Assembly: GCA_026027325.1 (NCBI GenBank)
Contig: JAMSLZ010000014.1
Location: 248,001-312,000 of the forward strand
Direction of reading: 5' to 3'
From: Actinomucor elegans
Lineage: Eukaryota > Mucoromycota > Mucoromycetes > Mucorales > Mucoraceae
Length of the DNA: 64,000 nt
Made by a program: the position numbers and the translations under genes. The notes beneath the pieces are model-generated. The model searched no databases. It worked only from the letters and a program-made list of their open reading frames with translations, and was not told where the DNA came from. Shown piece after piece: positions 1 to 10,985 of this stretch. Positions within the stretch are counted from its first letter, which is position 1. Each line of letters starts with the position of its first letter.

Positions 1-12
1 CCTGTTATATAG

Positions 13-545
13 TATCAAGCTAGCCGATTCGCGGCTACTTTGCGTCGCCAATTGTGGAAAGAACACTTGGGTTTGATTGGTGATGAAGTGATTGATAAAG
101 TCACTCCAGCCATGTTGCCTTTACCTGTGCCACAAATTGATTATACGCAAACAAAAGAAGATCATTGGGTGATGGATCCTTTGGACGAAGACACCTTGAT
201 ACGATGGAACAATACGGCTGCTACCAACACCAAAGCTTTCCGTGAAGTATTTCATTGTGTACCTGATGACACAAGTAAGTGCTATAAATGCTCAATTGTT
301 CTGCTTTACTAATATAAACACTAGTTACTACTTGGGACGAGTATCACAAGTTTTATCCTGATCCAACCAAGATTAATTTGGGCCATGTTCATGATCCTAA
401 TATGAGTTTACAGCAAGTGCGTGAGCAATTAGATACTATACGTGGCCATCTAGTGGAATTCCCAACCAAGTTCTTGTCTTTTGAGGATCTTCAAGGCGAA
501 GCAATTCCAATTGTTGGTTCTACTGTTCAAGAGCTTTATACTTAA
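13..545 (+). CDS. SPO14: Phospholipase D, C-terminal part (5' end outside the window)
   Basis: Phosphatidylcholine-hydrolysing phospholipase D makes phosphatidic acid at membranes. Only the last two exons are present. Bases 1-12 are the tail of an intron ending in TAG. Exon 13-274 encodes the family block RFAATLRRQLWKEHLG. Intron 275-324 has a TTTACTAAT branch site, and exon 325-545 ends with ...VGSTVQELYT and TAA. Splicing restores the frame as DDTITTWDEYHKFYPD. The block after RFAATLR and the FP-KFLSFEDL tail match the region C-terminal to the second HKD motif in PLD1/Spo14-type enzymes. The HKD catalytic motifs themselves lie upstream of the window, so activity cannot be judged. The family call is firm. 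The symbol is given by analogy with yeast. Confidence 0.82.
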
Positions 546-1359
546 TATCTAAACCATACTGAATATATATATATAATAAATAATTTTTTAGTTACATATA
601 CATATATTGATGAAATGTCCGTTTGTAAAGCGTTTCAATATTTTGGAATATACGATAATAAATTAGTAGCTTTACTCAAGGAATGTAAACACCTGAATAA
701 AAGCCTTGCATTTTCTTGATTCAGCGACATGATGTTATATCAGCACAGTCTGTTTGCGATACAACGATAGTTTTTCTATTATAAATCAAGGTTTACCAGT
801 CAAAATAACGATAATTTGAATTGATGGTTTAATTCCTGTTATATTGACTAAAAAGGAACTATATAGCCATATAAAGTCATTGTGGCAGCGTATTGACAGC
901 TTTCTATAATGATATCCTTGAAATACCGTATTTTTTTATTATCTTTAGTTCGCGAACCGGCTGCTCTACCAATCCGATAATACTAAAATAAAGGCAAATA
1001 AGAATTTTATCACATTCGTATATTTCAAATGAACTCTTCATATCAACACGTTTCACTGATACTTCTCCTTTCCTCTGCGAATCAGAAATAATGAAGCAGC
1101 TGATCACATTTTAGAACTATTTTGAGAGTTCACTTAACCTATGCTGCCCATTTGGATCAGATTTCTCATTCAATTTTAATATACGGGCATGTCAAAAAGA
1201 AGTGATGAGACAATGAGCGCAGTCTACCCAAAATCCTAGCACATACAAACACTTGTAGCTAGAAATGCACTGGGTACTTGTAAGTACAAAAGTCTTCATA
1301 TAGAAGCTAATATAAATTCATTTATTATAATATACATTCTTAATCAAAGGGCGAAATAG

Positions 1360-1430
1360 ATGAAGCAGCTGATTCTAAGCATGAACTACTAATCAGATAC
1401 GATGTTGGAGCCAAATCAACCTAGATATCT
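1360..1430 (+). repeat. Dispersed intergenic repeat, copy A
   Basis: This copy matches the other copies over the left block (ATGAAGCAGCTGATTCT), CATGAACTACTAATCAGAT and a diverged right block ending CTAGATATCT. The copy at 58320-58395 (minus) shares GAACATGAACTACT-like sequence, and the copy at 51841-51899 shares the same order of blocks. It lies in non-coding DNA. Confidence 0.6.
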
Positions 1431-1732
1431 TTTGTTGGATTAGTTTACCATGCGCAAAATTGAAATTCCAAAGCATAATATTACTCTTGTGGCACTGGGC
1501 TTTTGTATACAACATTTCCTTTCGAATTCTACAAAATTTACGTGAAAGTAAATGCATCACTTTTTCGCTAGAGAAACACGCTATAAAATCGGATTTTATA
1601 GTGCTTTATGACTTTTTATTCATGGTCACAAGAAAAAATACCTCTGGTGCAGTTATCAGGTTTCAGAGTTCAGGGGAATATCATCTCTAAATTGCTGTGG
1701 ACAAGCTAATAATTTGATTTGGAGCTTGTTCC

Positions 1733-1759
1733 AAAAAAAAAAAAAAAAAAAAAAAAAAA
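1733..1759 (+). repeat. Poly-A tract of 27
   Basis: An uninterrupted run of A in intergenic DNA. It could be a microsatellite or the tail of an old retroposed copy. No recognisable element body precedes it directly. Confidence 0.85.
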
Positions 1760-2051
1760 CCTATACTCCGCTACCCAATGAAACTTGCGTACCTTAGATC
1801 ATATGACATATATATATATATATCAGTGTTATAGACATATCCCCTGTTGAGCATGATATATTATCGCGAGAATTAGTTTATTCAAATGCGCTATTGTTTT
1901 TTTATTTGTTTCTTGAAATACAGTGTTTTATATTCATTTGTTAAAGTGATATTAGTCTCTGAAAAGTAGCGGGAATTGAACCAGCTTTGCTATACAGTCT
2001 ACCAGTACTACTGCTCGTTCTGATGTGCTTTACTTTTATGTACACTAGAGA

Positions 2052-3668
2052 ATGATTTTACCTTATGAAATAGTATTACAAATAGTTACTTTTCTCGAAA
2101 CAACCGACAAAATTAACTGTCTTACTGTATGCAAAGCGTGGTATAGACCAACACTGGAATCAGTATATTGTAATGTTCGATTCAAATCGCTTCGCAAATT
2201 GCGTAAATTCATCGACATGATTGCTCATCATCCTCTTACACCTGGTATTTATGTGAAACGACTGAGGCTTGTTAACACCACCACTACACGTAGCAGCCGA
2301 GGAAGACCGATGATATTTACTGAATTTGAACTGTTGACTCGATATTGTATTAATTTAACTGAATTATATTTTAATGAACCTTGGTACTGGTATTGCTTGC
2401 TACAGTTGGATTGGAGTTGCACCTGGCTAAATTTACGCAAGTTACCACCGGTCAACTCGTTGGAATATATAACGCGCACCTTATACCCTACACTAGCAGA
2501 TCGGCTAACAGAGTTTCATGTCCAAAGACGACCTGAGTTCGATGTGATGATTCAATTGCTATCCACTATGCCCAAACTTCAATCCATTGTCCTTGGGGGT
2601 ACCACTTGGAATTTAACCACGAATGAGTTGCAAAAAATACACACGGCAGCGCCTAGAGCAAGAAGATTAAAAGCCATGTTTCGCCTGCCTCCATCCACAG
2701 ATGATCAGCAGCTTCTGATATGCAAGCACAACTCGTTTTTAGACCATCTCCACTGTCACATAGATCACCCACTCTCTGGTTGGTTTTCCATCATCCAAAC
2801 TATGTATTACAATGTTCAAACGCTAGTCTTACAATTGGTCGAACGTGATGGTCATATTGGACAGGAATCCTTCTCGACAATAGCATCGTTTGAACCTACA
2901 TTGAACTTGATCAAGCATATCAATGTACAGCAACTTGAAATCTCGCTGAGAAGTTACGCATTGAACAAGTATGTTGAAGACATGATCTTGAGCATAGTGT
3001 ACGAATACAACCTAAAAGACCCAACTATTATCTCAACTGTTTCTTTTGTGCTGGATTATTTTGATGAACAGCCATGCTACTATGGGAGTAGTAACCGATT
3101 TAATAAGCAAAAGTCTTTCAAATCAATATCAACACGCAGCTTCTCCAAATCAAAACATGGAATTCAAACGCATGTGCATCACGCATTTGCCTTGAATTTT
3201 GACATATCTGAAGAGCTTGATTACAACGAATTCAGTGCCATCAAAGGCTTCATTACACACCCTATTCATCTATCAGTAACAAGACTCACAATGACGAGAG
3301 AAATTACTTATTGTACAAAAAAGAACTATGTCTTATATTTCGATTCATTATTGACTTATTTTCAAAACTTGGAATCATTATCGCTCGATTGTATTATAGA
3401 TCGTACTCAGTTTAAAGCCATGGAACACCAAACTAAATACATGCAGCTTTCTGTATCCTCCACAATGGATCAGCATACCTACCCATCGTTTCGTTCGCTT
3501 ACCGTTAGAAGCATCAAGATCAATCGTTCTTTGTATCAGTATCTATTTAGTAAATGTCCCAATATATCCATATTGAAGATTACAGACTGCAAGCTTGACG
3601 AAGAAACTACTTTAGTCCTAGAATATCTGTGCTTGCAACACGACGTCTTGCTTTGCATTAAACAATAA
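2052..3668 (+). CDS. F-box domain protein, 538 aa
   Basis: A single-exon protein of a type that is abundant in Mucorales. Residues 1-45 form an F-box: MILPYEIVLQIVTFLET, then CLTVCKAWYRPTLE, the usual LP.E.l..I..fL and C..V.k.W pattern. F-box proteins dock substrates to SCF ubiquitin ligases through Skp1. The rest is a long leucine-rich region with LRR-like stretches, for example LTRYCINLTELYF, FQNLESLSLDC and KCPNISILKITDC, consistent with a substrate-recognition solenoid. The ATG at 2052 is the first in frame, directly before the F-box. No intron is needed. The substrate is unknown. Confidence 0.85.
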   Translation: MILPYEIVLQIVTFLETTDKINCLTVCKAWYRPTLESVYCNVRFKSLRKLRKFIDMIAHHPLTPGIYVKRLRLVNTTTTRSSRGRPMIFTEFELLTRYCINLTELYFNEPWYWYCLLQLDWSCTWLNLRKLPPVNSLEYITRTLYPTLADRLTEFHVQRRPEFDVMIQLLSTMPKLQSIVLGGTTWNLTTNELQKIHTAAPRARRLKAMFRLPPSTDDQQLLICKHNSFLDHLHCHIDHPLSGWFSIIQTMYYNVQTLVLQLVERDGHIGQESFSTIASFEPTLNLIKHINVQQLEISLRSYALNKYVEDMILSIVYEYNLKDPTIISTVSFVLDYFDEQPCYYGSSNRFNKQKSFKSISTRSFSKSKHGIQTHVHHAFALNFDISEELDYNEFSAIKGFITHPIHLSVTRLTMTREITYCTKKNYVLYFDSLLTYFQNLESLSLDCIIDRTQFKAMEHQTKYMQLSVSSTMDQHTYPSFRSLTVRSIKINRSLYQYLFSKCPNISILKITDCKLDEETTLVLEYLCLQHDVLLCIKQ

Positions 3669-3909
3669 ACTGTTGTGCAGTATTGAAGCCATTTTTAACT
3701 CCGATTCGGAAGAGGCTTCCGGTCCGGGAAGCAAGTAGTGTAAGCCAATATATCAATCCATCCTAAGCTTGCAAGCTAAAGGATCCTCCTCTTTATTCTA
3801 AATAGTTTTATGTAAGTAGATAAATCATCTGCAAGATGCTATGCACTCTTGTATTTCACTGGATGGATGATTAATTATATCACCTTTTTTTTTTTTGAAT
3901 GATTAGCAA

Positions 3910-4799
3910 ATGGCTGACTCTGCACCGGCCGATAGTAAGGATCGAATTTGACATTAGCACATGGAATGTATTAGGCTCACCAAAAATTACATCATTAGGA
4001 CGTGGTGGTTTTGGACGTGGACGCGGTGGACCTCGTGGACGTGGTGGTATGTTTCTAGATTCATATATGTATATGTATATCGAGATCTAGAACTAATCAA
4101 TCAATAGGTCGTGGACGTCGTGGCGAAGAAAAGAACGAGTGGGTTCCTGTAACCAAGCTCGGTCGTCTTGTCAAGGCTAACAAGATCAAGTCCATTGAAG
4201 AAATCTATCTCTTTTCACTCCCCATCAAGGAGTATCAAATCGTCGATTACTTCCTTCCCAAGCTCACAGATCAAGTCATGAAGATCATGCCTGTTCAAAA
4301 GCAAACTACTGCTGGTCAACGTACTCGTTTCAAGGCCTTTGTAGTCATTGGTGATGAGAACGGTCATGTTGGTTTGGGTGTCAAGTGTGCCAAGGAAGTT
4401 GCTACTGCCATCCGTGGTGGTATCATCCTTGCCAAGCTTGCCATTATCCCTGTGCGTCGTGGTTATTGGGGTTCTAACCTTGGTGAGCCTCACACTGTAC
4501 CTTGCAAGGTCACTGGTCGTTGTGGTTCCGTCATGGCTCGTTTGGTACCTGCTCCTCGTGGTACTGGTATCGTTGCTTCACCTACCGCTAAGCGTGTTCT
4601 TCAATTGGCTGGTGTCACTGATTGTTATACTACCTCTCGTGGTTCTACTCGTACTCTCGGTAACTTTGTCAAGGCTACCTTTGCTGCTATTGGTAACACC
4701 TACGGTTTCTTGACACCTGATCTTTGGGAGGAATCCGAATTTTCTAAGGGTCCTTATCAAGAGTTTTCCGATTTCCTTGCTCAAAAGCAGAGAAAATAA
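3910..4799 (+). CDS. RPS2: 40S ribosomal protein uS5 (S2)
   Basis: Component of the small ribosomal subunit near the mRNA entry and decoding region. Three exons: 3910-3934, 3999-4046 and 4108-4799, giving 254 residues, the same length as the yeast protein. The spliced N-terminus is [19 protein letters not shown], an RGG tract as in other eukaryotic uS5. It is followed by [17 protein letters not shown], the [21 protein letters not shown]5 signature and [17 protein letters not shown]. Introns 3935-3998 and 4047-4107 are short and sit in the RGG-coding part, an early position common in ribosomal protein genes. An earlier acceptor at 3974 is possible but gives a non-homologous insert. Codon use is strongly biased (GGT, CGT, GCC, AAG), as expected of a highly expressed gene. 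Confidence 0.95.
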
Positions 4800-6356
4800 A
4801 TTAATAGCTTACTTTTTTTTTTCTTTTCTTTTTTTTTTTACTCTGAAATAAACCATTCAGTTTTTTAAGCTCTTTATATGTATCACATACTGTCTTTATA
4901 GTATCTCTGACTTAGATCTATATCCACTCTTTATTCTCTTTGTATTTGTTTAAAAAAGATGGTTTGCATGAATTATGCAGCATTGATACGAAACCCCGAT
5001 TTCATTGGCTTGTAGGTTCTGAATATGAGGTCTACTACTATTAATATATATCGATTTATAATAAATAAAATACGAAACTAGGAATTGCTTCAAGTAATAT
5101 CAAGTCGATTTTTCCGTTCTCCTTCTGTATTCTTTATTCAGATCTTGTGAAAAGTACGAAACATCTTCTCCTTTGCTGTTCTGGTAATGTCATTATCATC
5201 TTCAAATTCTTATGGCTTACGATTGAAATTGCAAACATAACACAAATTTCTAAAAACTTTGACATCTTCAACATCAATTATAGCCAGATCCAACACATTT
5301 TTGTGCTCATTATTATTATATGCCTCTATAGAAGACCCATTTTTATTCCATACTTAACAAAAGCCCACTCTATCCCTCTCATAGCATAGTCTTTATGAAA
5401 GAAGCTATCGCATAATGGCGAAAGGAAGCTCTCATCTGACATTATTGGCAACTTTTATTTATGGTTATTATTCTTATCCTCTATATTTTTTTTTCTTGTG
5501 TCTGAAACTGTCTTTAGAATAGGTTCAACTATCTGTAAAGTTTTCAAAACGATACTCTGTTTGGCACACAACAAGAAAAACTTGGGTGTATGTGACAATC
5601 GATTGTTGAGGAATGTACTAAAAGAAAGCCTTTAAAATCAAAGACATTTTGAATACTGTTAAAATTGCTGGACACTTCTTTTAATTGATTCAATTTAGCT
5701 CTGATAAACTAAAAAGGCTCTCATAACCCACGTATTTTATATAGGATAAAATCTAAAACTAAATGCAGTTGCTTGTTCTTATGTTAAGTTTAGATTGATA
5801 TTAGGCCATGCTTTAGTTTTTTTTTCATGGAAATGCTTAAAAAACGTAATCGTGCTCTACAAAAAAAAAAATAGTTTTAAGCTCAAACAGATTTTTTCAT
5901 TTCGAGCATTACAATTCTCGACTGATTTTGGGTTAATATTGCATTTAATGTCTAGTACAAGCTTATAATGAAGCATCGTGTATACTACAATCATTGTTTG
6001 GCTCAAAAGCAGTGAATTATCGCATCTTGGGGATGTGTTGTAAATTATATGCAATACATGTAGATAGAGTCGAATGGATTTTAGATTTCTCAATTGATCT
6101 TGGTTTAATATCAGATTTAATTGGCAATGCTCCGCTAGAATGAACTGTTGCATCGTTAAAATAGTGTATAAAAGAATATATTTTAGTAATCAAGCTTGTT
6201 TTGTTTCCAACCTCTTGATAAAATACTCAACGCTTTCTTTCCAAAACTTCTACACCCAGCTGAAACGTCGATAACGTGGTCCGAACTCCTACTTCTACAA
6301 AGACCGGACAATCTGCATTATCTTGCCAGACTTTTTTTTCTCTTCTGATAAAAGTA
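4800..6356. other. Intergenic region, 1.56 kb
   Basis: This is the pyrimidine-rich 3' end of RPS2 followed by AT-rich DNA up to the RCC1-type gene. A TATA-like GTATAAAAG lies near 6168. No gene or repeat is recognised. Confidence 0.5.
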
Positions 6357-7451
6357 ATGACTTTGTTATATGGTTTTGGATCCAATGGTAGTGGCCAATT
6401 AGGAATAGGTCATGTCGAAGATACCAATATACCGACGCCCTGTCTTGGTTTACCTCTCCATGATCCTGTGCAAAAGATCTCGGGCGGTGGTAATCATGCT
6501 GCTGTAATTACGAAAACAGGTCAACTCTTCATGTCAGGATATTCTCAGTTTGGAGAAGAGCATCAAAAGCTTCTTTCTTCTGATAGCGATAAAGACAATA
6601 ACAATATAGAATATACACGCTTTCAACGACGATTCGAAGATCTAGTATGGAAAGATGTTGCCTGTGGTTGGGCGTTTACTATTCTACTTGCTAGTACCGG
6701 CAAATTATATGGTATTGGCACCAGTCGATGGAACGAGCTGGCGGGGCCCAGTACACAAGGCAGCACGCTGACCCCCATTGACCATGTACATCTTGATCAG
6801 ATCGTCTCTGTTGCATGTGGATGGCGCCATGCAGTAGCTTTGGATGAGCAAGGTCAAGTGTACGGCTGGGGATGGGGAAAACATGGCCAATTGGGCCCTC
6901 CAACCACACCACCAAAGGACAAGAAAGATATTCGATCTGTGCAGAGAATAGAAATGCCTCAACCAATTGTGCAAGTCGCTTGTGGTCATGTGCATACCCT
7001 GTTACGAGGCCAGGATGGAACGGTGTACGGTTTAGGTTCGAATAAATACCATCAGCTAACTACAGATCAAGAAATGCCTTTTGTTTTAAAGAAAGATATT
7101 ACTTGGATTGATGCAGGCTGGCACCATAGTGCAGCTTTGGACAATAAAGGCAACCTGACCCTTTGGGGTAGAAATGATCGCGGACAGCTTGGTAATGGTT
7201 CATATCCCCATATCAAGCAAATAGCTTGTGGATCAGAGCATATGGTAGTGTTGTATGAAAACACTGGGCATGTTGCGGCTTGGGGATGGAACGAGCATGG
7301 AAACTGTGCTTCTGATCTGGATTATACGAATGAAGCTATCATCTTGGACCAGTTTGGTCCCGTGGAAGTGATAGGTGCTGGATGCGCTACTAGTTGGTTT
7401 GGGATCCGTGCAGCAGCTTTATCATCTCCAGATATTGTACATAATAAATAG
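6357..7451 (+). CDS. RCC1-repeat (beta-propeller) protein, 364 aa
   Basis: An uninterrupted reading frame with successive RCC1-type blade motifs: LLYGFGSNGSGQLGIG, GGGNHAAVITKTGQLF, VACGWRHAVALDEQGQVYGWGWGKHGQLG, VACGHVHTLLRGQDGTVYGLGSN, DAGWHHSAALDNKGNLTLWGRNDRGQLG and IACGSEHMVVLYENTGHVAAWGWNEHG. The full length and seven-blade pattern fit small RCC1-like proteins such as yeast Ats1 or animal RCCD1, not Ran-GEF RCC1 with its nuclear tail. The ATG at 6357 is preferred. Translation could extend 27 codons upstream only from a GTG, which is unlikely. The partner is unknown. (Only the family assignment is made here; long runs are quoted as blade motifs.). Confidence 0.85.
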   Translation: MTLLYGFGSNGSGQLGIGHVEDTNIPTPCLGLPLHDPVQKISGGGNHAAVITKTGQLFMSGYSQFGEEHQKLLSSDSDKDNNNIEYTRFQRRFEDLVWKDVACGWAFTILLASTGKLYGIGTSRWNELAGPSTQGSTLTPIDHVHLDQIVSVACGWRHAVALDEQGQVYGWGWGKHGQLGPPTTPPKDKKDIRSVQRIEMPQPIVQVACGHVHTLLRGQDGTVYGLGSNKYHQLTTDQEMPFVLKKDITWIDAGWHHSAALDNKGNLTLWGRNDRGQLGNGSYPHIKQIACGSEHMVVLYENTGHVAAWGWNEHGNCASDLDYTNEAIILDQFGPVEVIGAGCATSWFGIRAAALSSPDIVHNK

Positions 7452-7713
7452 TCATTATCATAAAATTAGACGATAGCCAATGCATTGAGATACCAACGAG
7501 TCGCCGAAAACTCGGACTTCTCACGGGTAAAGGTTAACTTAATTGTGATTACCTAGAATAAAAACTTGCTGCAGAAAACTTTATTTTACTGGAAAGCGGG
7601 CCTGTAAAGGTGATTACTCATAGTGTGTATCTCACACAGAATAAATAACAATATCTTTTGACTTCCCACTCATTTCTTCCTTTTTTCTATCAATCGTATA
7701 TCTTAACCATACA

Positions 7714-8910
7714 ATGACCATTCAGCCACGCATCCTAACTGGTAATAGTTTATACTGTCATACTGTCATAAAACTAACTTTTGTCACAAGTCGGCACTGG
7801 TGCAGTAGGTGCCATTTACTCATGGCGACTTTCTAAGTCTTGTCATGTCACTACAGTTTGTCGTTCCAACTATCAAACTGTGAAAGATAATGGTTTTGAT
7901 ATTGATTCAGCAAAATTTGGCAAGGATATATTTCGTCCTGATCAAGGTATACTTCCTGTCAAATAAATATATACGGCACTCCTAATTATATCTTTATCTA
8001 GTTGTGCGTACTGTATCAGAATGTGTCACAGCAGAAGAGCCTTTTGATTATATTCTTGTTACACTCAAGGCATTACCTGAATGTTATAATGTTGCTGAGA
8101 TTATCGCTCCAGCAGTTAGTGAAAACACCACTGTTGTTTTGATCCAGAACGGATTGGGCGTAGAAGAGCCTATTACGGATCGATTCCCCAACAATCCTAT
8201 TATCTCCATTGTCGCGTACATTGGTACTTTTCAGGATGAACCAGGAAAGATCACAATGGTAGGAAAAGAATCTTTGATAGTAGGCAAATATCTCGCTGCA
8301 AAACGAGATTCAGATAAACAACGCGCTGAGTTCGTAGAGCTTTTAAAGAAGGGGGATGTGGATGTGCAGATTGTAGAAGACGTGGAAAAAGTGCGCTGGC
8401 AAAAGCTCTTTTGGTACGTTTTCCAATAATGGTATTATATATTTTTTTAAAAAAAAAGTACTCACAGATAGATAGGAATGCCGCATTTTCGCCTGTCTGC
8501 GCAATGACAGGCATGAATACAACAGAGTTGTTGAGCAATAACGAGGCTTTAACGGCTGTTACACAGGTGATGAGAGAAGTAATTGACGCTGCCAATGCGT
8601 ATGGGTATGGTTTTGATCATCAGGAACAAATGAACGCAATGATTGCTAGAACAGAGGCCACTGCTAAAAATTACAAGCCTTCCATGTGAGTGATCATCCT
8701 ATATGCAAAAGCTTAAATGTGTTATTCATCCAACATTTGATATGCAGGCAATTAGACAAAGAACGCAACAGTCCTATGGAAATTGAAGTTATCCTTGGTG
8801 TGCCTTTAAAGAGAGCTAAAGCAAAGGGCTTAAGTGTTCCTCATTTAGAGTTCATGCACTCTCTCTGCAGTGCTACCAATGCTCTCATTCTTAAAAATTC
8901 CAAGCTATAA
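7714..8910 (+). CDS. PAN5: 2-dehydropantoate 2-reductase (ketopantoate reductase)
   Basis: NADPH-dependent reduction of 2-dehydropantoate to pantoate in pantothenate/CoA synthesis. Five exons: 7714-7741, 7791-7946, 8002-8413, 8476-8685 and 8748-8910, 322 residues. Exon 2 restores the Rossmann motif ILTVGTGAVGAIYS at residues 7-20. Exon 3 has the LIQNGLG block. Exon 3/4 splicing at 8413/8476 restores RWQKLFWNAAFSPV, which carries the family's Lys and Asn. An earlier acceptor at 8467 would create a stop. Exon 5 gives the PSM(Q)LDKERNSPMEIE C-terminal signature, where Glu binds substrate. The stop lies 50 bp from the stop of the convergent 2OG-oxygenase gene. Other members of the KPR superfamily cannot be fully excluded. 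Confidence 0.88.
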
Positions 8911-8960
8911 GTGTTTTAAATAGAACATTTTTTTATTTAAAGAATTCGTATAGAATAGTA

Positions 8961-10154
8961 TTAATAAATAAGATCACTTGTGTTGCTAATTGGCTTTCGG
9001 TGCCATTGCTTTTTATCCTCATCATAATAATACCATTTGTTGGCTGTCGTTTTATGGCTACGTAGATAACCTAATAGTTCATTCATACCATATATTTCAT
9101 CTTGCAGTAGTTGATCTTGTTTTACATCTGATATAATCTTCTTTTTTGTACCTATAGGAACATCCACCTGAGGTATCTTGGTTTCCAAAGCTGGTGCCAG
9201 AAACAAAGGAATCGAGTAACGGTCTGTGTAACCAACAGAAGACTTGTTGATTACTCGATGCGTAGTTGCAACAAATGTTTGCTTTGTCAAGCGTTCAAAG
9301 ATCTCGCCAATATTAACAATAAAGGTATCCGGAATAGGCTTAGCGTCCTATTCAATTCCCCCTGTTAGCACATTCATCATTATGAATTAGTTCAACATAC
9401 CACCCATTGCCCATCCTGTGTTTGTACTTGAAGTCCTCCGATATCATCTTGAAGCAATAAAGCCAAGAACCCAGTGTCTTTATGAGGTCCAACACCTAGT
9501 CCATGGTCAAGAGGTTTATCCACTGGATCATTTAAAGCAGGATAACGTAGTAATTTGCATCGAACACCGTAGTCTTTTCCAAACAAGGCCATGAACTCTT
9601 GCTGATCAAATGCAAGTACCTGTGCCATGGCTTGGAGGATAGTCAGACCAACGTGAGCCATAGCTTCCATTAGTTCAGTAATGTTTTCCTTGAATCCTAT
9701 GACTTGAGTAGGCCATTGATTAGGACCTCTCAAGTGAGCATAGACAGGTTGACCATCAATGGGCAAAACTGGGTACTCTCGGCCTAGATCCACTTGTTCT
9801 CGATTATCTTGTTTGTAATCTGTAGTTTCTGCATCTACATACGCGTGTTTTAGTTGAGATACTTATTTTATTACTGTAATACTTACTTAGACGCGAGTAT
9901 CCTCGAAAGTGAGGTGAATTCTTCAATTCTATCTCAAGTTTTTGTTCAATAGGTAACTTGAAGAAGGATTTGATAGTGTCAAAGGATCGTTTTTGAAGTT
10001 CAAATGGAACGCCATGATTCTTGATATAAAAGAAACCAATTTCACTCATAGCATGGTATAGTTCTTTCAAAAACTCTTTTGTAGAGTCTGAATTGGGTTC
10101 ATTTAGCTTATATTTCGAGAAATCAAGTATAGGAATAGTAGTAGTTGCAGTCAT
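8961..10154 (-). CDS. 2-oxoglutarate/Fe(II)-dependent oxygenase (isopenicillin N synthase-like)
   Basis: Three exons on the minus strand: 10154-9887, 9834-9401 and 9347-8961, 362 residues. The N-terminal DIOX_N region reads IPILDFSKYK ... EIGFFYIKNHGVP. The catalytic jelly-roll carries the iron ligands His207 and Asp209 (GPHKDTGFLALLLQDD) and His264 (VATTHRVI), plus Arg277 in RYSIPLFLAP for 2-oxoglutarate. All residues required for catalysis are visible. Fungal members act on very varied substrates and nothing here identifies this one. There is no secondary-metabolite cluster around it. Translation is started at the only ATG near the 5' end (10154). Convergent with the ketopantoate reductase gene. 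Confidence 0.88.
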
Positions 10155-10411
10155 ATTGATACAAAAGAAAGAAAGCAAGGAAAAAAAAAAGGTCTTTTGT
10201 AATAAGATATGACTGATTTCTCAGGAATCTCACGCAATTTTTCGAATAGATCATGCGAATCCATTGGGGCTCGGTGAACATCTTGGTAAGTGTGCTCTAT
10301 CAAAGAATCCAATTTTTATTTCATTTCTTCATACATTTGTAAAAAGAAGAACAAAAAGATTTTGTAGATGAACAGAGTCAATATAAAAGAATATTTTGGG
10401 ACAAAAACGAT

Positions 10412-10985
10412 TTAACGGTACTAGGATTCAAGATGATGATAAGTACACAAGTCTTTCCCAAAGCTAAACAATGCTTATATTTACCTTGTGGAAACCAATA
10501 TCGTTGGCGTATTCACGGAAACATTGACGACAGACGTTGAGGTTGTACTTGCGGATCAAACCAGCACGGTGAGCGCAAACACGACTATCACAGAGAGATC
10601 AATATCAGCCCAGCAAAAAAAAAAAAAATGCAGGGAAAAAATTTTCAGAGCAAGTTAGACAGAAAAAAAAGCTTATATATCATCATATAAGCCCATTGTA
10701 TCGTCCAGTTCTATTGTTCCATTCCAATTATTTGTATGTGTTGAGACACCTTGTTTCAATATATTATATCAAACTGATTACGGTCTCGTTAGAATCGAGA
10801 AATCCAGATGCAGATTCCTTTTTTTTTCGGTGGCTTATATAATGATATTTTTCTTCATTTCTCTCTGGTTTCTTGCTTTCTTCTGAAAAAAAGATCCCTT
10901 TCTTGATTGAATTGTTATCTTACCATTGACGAGAGCCCTTACCGAAGGACTTGGGGTGGGAGTTCCAAACGTTGCTGTGAGCCAT
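10412..10985 (-). CDS. RPS29: 40S ribosomal protein uS14 (S29), visible only after splicing
   Basis: A 56-residue zinc-binding protein of the 40S head. Exon 10985-10924 encodes [20 protein letters not shown]. Exon 10584-10485 encodes [19 protein letters not shown] and [15 protein letters not shown]. The last exon, 10420-10412, is only 9 nt: Tyr-Arg-stop. Length and the C-x2-C ... C-x2-C zinc ligands match yeast and human S29, which also end near Tyr-Arg. Intron 1 (10585-10923) is 339 nt, far longer than most in this window. Intron 2 is 10421-10484. The tiny last exon is inferred from the family C-terminus. Without splicing the frame would run into intron 2. Confidence 0.93.

Larger units (their letters stand above)
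546..2051. other. Intergenic region, 1.5 kb
   Basis: No convincing gene is seen. The region holds one copy of the dispersed repeat described here (1360-1430), a second short match to its left end (1091-1104, ATGAAGCAGCTGAT), an uninterrupted run of 27 A at 1733-1759, and a tRNA-like fragment read on the minus strand near 949-985. Short open frames here show no recognisable protein. Confidence 0.6.

Noticed and set aside
1965..2030. Possible minus-strand tRNA (GGTTCAATTCC B-box-like)
   Set aside because: The putative T-stem does not pair, and no matching A box or acceptor stem lies at the right distance.
4215..4784. Open frames on both strands inside the RPS2 coding region
   Set aside because: They are shadows produced by the biased codon use of a highly expressed gene. 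The uS5 frame explains the sequence fully.
6276..6356. 27-codon N-terminal extension of the RCC1-type protein from a GTG
   Set aside because: Non-ATG start, low-complexity sequence, and the first propeller blade begins right after the ATG at 6357.
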